A DNA stretch of 64,000 bases from Paraburkholderia sp. BCC1884 (lineage in GTDB: Bacteria > Pseudomonadota > Gammaproteobacteria > Burkholderiales > Burkholderiaceae). This document shows positions 62,035 through 64,000 of the stretch, one piece after another. The stretch is taken from assembly GCF_900996225.1 (NCBI RefSeq), contig NZ_CAAJGL010000123.1, forward strand, positions 186,001 through 250,000. Reading direction: 5' to 3'. The translations under genes and the position numbers were made by a program. Under the pieces are notes generated by a model. It was not told the origin of the DNA. It did not search any database and saw only the letters and a program-made list of their open reading frames with translations. How positions within the stretch are numbered: position 1 is the first letter of the stretch; each line of letters starts with the position of its first letter.

Positions 62035-64000
62035 TTACTCCACCGTTTCGTCTTGAGCATCGGCCGGTTGCTGTTGCTGTTCGCCGGCTGGCTCGAAGGT
62101 CACCTCTTTCTTCTCCGCATCGTAACGACACACGACGCGCAAGCCTTCCAACACACTGCCGCCAAGCATCGCTTTCGCCAACTGGTTTTCTACCTGCTGC
62201 TGAATTTGCCGACGCAATTCCCGCGCGCCGAATTCCGGACGATAACCTTCCGCGGCCAGATGATCGACAATGGACTCGTCGAAAACCAGATCGACATTCT
62301 GACCGCTTGCCATCCGGCTGACGTTTTCGAGTTGCAGGCGCACGATGTGCCGCGTCTCTTCACGGCTCAGCGACTTGAAAAGAATGATGTCGTCGATGCG
62401 ATTGATGAACTCCGGTCTGAAATGCTGCCGTAGCACGTTCATCACACCGCCCTGCACCGAGGCTGAACCTCCCTCGCCAAGAAAGCCGGGGCCGGCGCGC
62501 TTCTGCCCTGCGATCACATCGGCCCCGAGGTTGCTGGTCGCGATGATCAGCGTATTGCTGAAATCGACGACACGACCCTTGCCGTCAGTCAGCCGGCCGT
62601 CGTCGAAAACCTGAAGCAGCACGTTGTACACATCGGGATGCGCCTTCTCGATTTCGTCGAGGAGAATCACACTGTAGGGTTTGCGACGAACGCGTTCCGT
62701 CAACTGGCCGCCTTCGTCGTAGCCGACGTAACCCGGCGGCGCTCCAATCAACCGCGCGACCGTGTGTCGTTCCATGTATTCGCTCATGTCGAAGCGCAGC
62801 ATCGCGTCTTCGTCGCCGAACACGACTTCTGCCAGCGCCTTCGCCAGTTCCGTCTTGCCTACGCCCGTCGGTCCGAGAAACAGAAAAACCGCCGTCGGAC
62901 GATGGCGTGCCTGCAGACCGGCGCGGGAACGACGAATCGCGTCGCTAACGGCGACAACCGCCTCGTCCTGACCGATGACGCGCAGATGCAAGCGCTTTTC
63001 CATATCGAGAAGCCGCTTCTTCTCTTCGGCAGTCAACTGCGCTACCGGAATACCCGTCAGCCTCGCCACGATCTCGGCAACCTCGGTCATGCTCACGTGC
63101 GAGGTATGGGTGCCCACGCTCTGTTGCCACGCAGCTGTCGCATCGCGCAGCGCCTGTTCCCTGGTGGCAATTTCGCTATCGAGCGCGTGCGCCCGGTCGA
63201 ACAGTTTGCGCGACGCGGCGTAATCCTGTTCGCGGCGCAGTTGCCTCAGTTCGGATTCGAACTCGAGTACGGCGGCAGGCCGGGAAGTCGACGAGAGGTT
63301 GACGCGCGCCGCTGCCTGATCGATCAGATCGATCGCCTTATCCGGCAGAAAACGTCCGGTGATATAACGATCCGATAGCTCGGCTGCACCCACGATGGCA
63401 TCGTCCTGAATGGTGACCTTGTGATGGGCCTCGAGTCTGTCGCGCAATCCGCGCAAAATATTGATGGTCTGCACGACGCTCGGCTCGGGAACCAGCACCG
63501 GCTGAAAACGACGCTCAAGGGCCGCATCTTTCTCGATGTACTTCTGATATTCGGCGAGAGTCGTCGCGCCGATCAGATTGAGTTCGCCGCGTGCCATGGG
63601 CGGCTTGATGACATTGGCGATGTCGAGCCCTCCCTCATTGCCGCCCTGCCCCGCGCCCACGATCGTATGAACCTCGTCGACGAACAACACCAGCGAGTCC
63701 TGATGCGCAAGAACTTCGTCGACGACCTTCTTCACGCGTTCCTCGAATTCGCCGCGGTATCTGGCGCCCGCGACCAGCGAATTGACGTTCAATTCGACGA
63801 GTCGCTTGTTGCGCAGTGATTCGGGCACGTCGCCATTGATCATTCTCTGTGCGAGGCCTTCGACAACGGCTGTCTTGCCGACACCCGGTTCGCCGATCAG
63901 CACCGGGTTGTTCTTCCGTCGGCGCGCAAGTACTTCGACCATCGTCTCGATTTCGCTCGAGCGGCCGATCACCGGATCGAGCCGGCCTTCGGTTGCCAGA
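62035..64000 (-). CDS. Clp AAA+ ATPase, ClpC/ClpK-like (5' end outside window)
   Basis: The frame is open to the window end (LDPVIGRSSE before 63972), so the N-terminal domain is outside. First AAA+ module with Walker A GEPGVGKTA, then a short middle coiled coil (LRREQDYAASRKLFDRAHAL), much shorter than ClpB's, then the second module with GPTGVGKTELAKAL and RFDMSEYMERH. The loop after SNLGADV reads AGPGFLGEG, where ClpP-binding tripeptides sit in ClpA/C (LGF-like); here PGF. So it could feed ClpP, unlike ClpB. The C terminus is Gln-rich (QQQQPADAQ). Confidence 0.88.
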   Translation of the reverse strand, partial: LATEGRLDPVIGRSSEIETMVEVLARRRKNNPVLIGEPGVGKTAVVEGLAQRMINGDVPESLRNKRLVELNVNSLVAGARYRGEFEERVKKVVDEVLAHQDSLVLFVDEVHTIVGAGQGGNEGGLDIANVIKPPMARGELNLIGATTLAEYQKYIEKDAALERRFQPVLVPEPSVVQTINILRGLRDRLEAHHKVTIQDDAIVGAAELSDRYITGRFLPDKAIDLIDQAAARVNLSSTSRPAAVLEFESELRQLRREQDYAASRKLFDRAHALDSEIATREQALRDATAAWQQSVGTHTSHVSMTEVAEIVARLTGIPVAQLTAEEKKRLLDMEKRLHLRVIGQDEAVVAVSDAIRRSRAGLQARHRPTAVFLFLGPTGVGKTELAKALAEVVFGDEDAMLRFDMSEYMERHTVARLIGAPPGYVGYDEGGQLTERVRRKPYSVILLDEIEKAHPDVYNVLLQVFDDGRLTDGKGRVVDFSNTLIIATSNLGADVIAGQKRAGPGFLGEGGSASVQGGVMNVLRQHFRPEFINRIDDIILFKSLSREETRHIVRLQLENVSRMASGQNVDLVFDESIVDHLAAEGYRPEFGARELRRQIQQQVENQLAKAMLGGSVLEGLRVVCRYDAEKKEVTFEPAGEQQQQPADAQDETVE

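Noticed and set aside
1..64000. tRNA, rRNA, CRISPR array, complete IS, prophage or att sites
   Set aside because: None seen by eye: no cloverleaf, regular spacer repeats, transposase or integrase genes. A tRNAscan or ISfinder search would settle this.

Overview
The window looks like chromosomal DNA of a Burkholderiales bacterium, most likely Paraburkholderia or Burkholderia. The DNA is GC-rich. The gene families point the same way: DUF4148 and DUF3331 proteins, many LysR regulators, a trifunctional-type GAF/histidine kinase, an HpnN-like RND exporter and a cyanide-insensitive type bd oxidase. I saw no rRNA, tRNA, CRISPR array, complete insertion sequence or phage module. Several broken genes suggest an accessory region that has been reshuffled and trimmed.

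Layout. 1-4.7 kb: end of a sensor kinase, an orphan branched-chain-type substrate-binding protein and two FixJ-type response regulators. 4.8-8.6 kb: a Tat-exported DsrE-like protein, a beta-lactamase-fold protein fused to DUF302 that has lost its catalytic residues, and a LysR regulator. 8.8-13.7 kb: an HPP-like membrane protein, a DUF4148 protein and a redox operon (pyridine nucleotide-disulfide reductase, TlpA-type thioredoxin, secreted protein). 14-18 kb: a GntR regulator divergent from two tandem MmgE/PrpD proteins that both carry export signals. 18-26.4 kb: an MHYT-GGDEF-EAL protein and stress/envelope genes (DUF421, PRC-barrel, BON, PsiE) among gene remnants. 26.4-27.9 kb and 44.4-45.9 kb: two copies of an SRPBCC plus aldo/keto reductase cassette; the second lies beside a LysR gene, two MFS exporters, an SDR and an old yellow enzyme.

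28.2-34.5 kb: an orphan YhcG-type nuclease, HpnN-like exporter, SDR, NDH-2 remnant, flavin reductase and BON protein. 34.8-37.2 kb: a compact TusA-like / DsrE / TusA-MetE fusion cluster, the best candidate here for an undescribed system. 37.4-39 kb: a membrane-anchored catalase-peroxidase overlapping a cytochrome b561. 48.2-56.2 kb: a long minus-strand run with an exported molybdo-hydroxylase (2Fe-2S subunit, molybdopterin subunit, triheme cytochrome c), a PfpI-like protein, an aldehyde dehydrogenase and an AaeXA-like efflux pair lacking its FUSC pump. 56.6-58.6 kb: small secreted proteins, an MFS remnant and DUF3331. 59-61.7 kb: cioAB plus a DUF2474 peptide. The window ends inside a Clp AAA+ ATPase.

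Common threads are redox and reactive-carbonyl detoxification, sulfur/thiol chemistry (two DsrE-like proteins, two TusA-like domains, TlpA, MetE-like) and envelope stress. Many starts were moved from the longest frame to a codon with a visible Shine-Dalgarno sequence (SD); this is stated gene by gene. Family names rest on motif recognition by eye, not on a database search.
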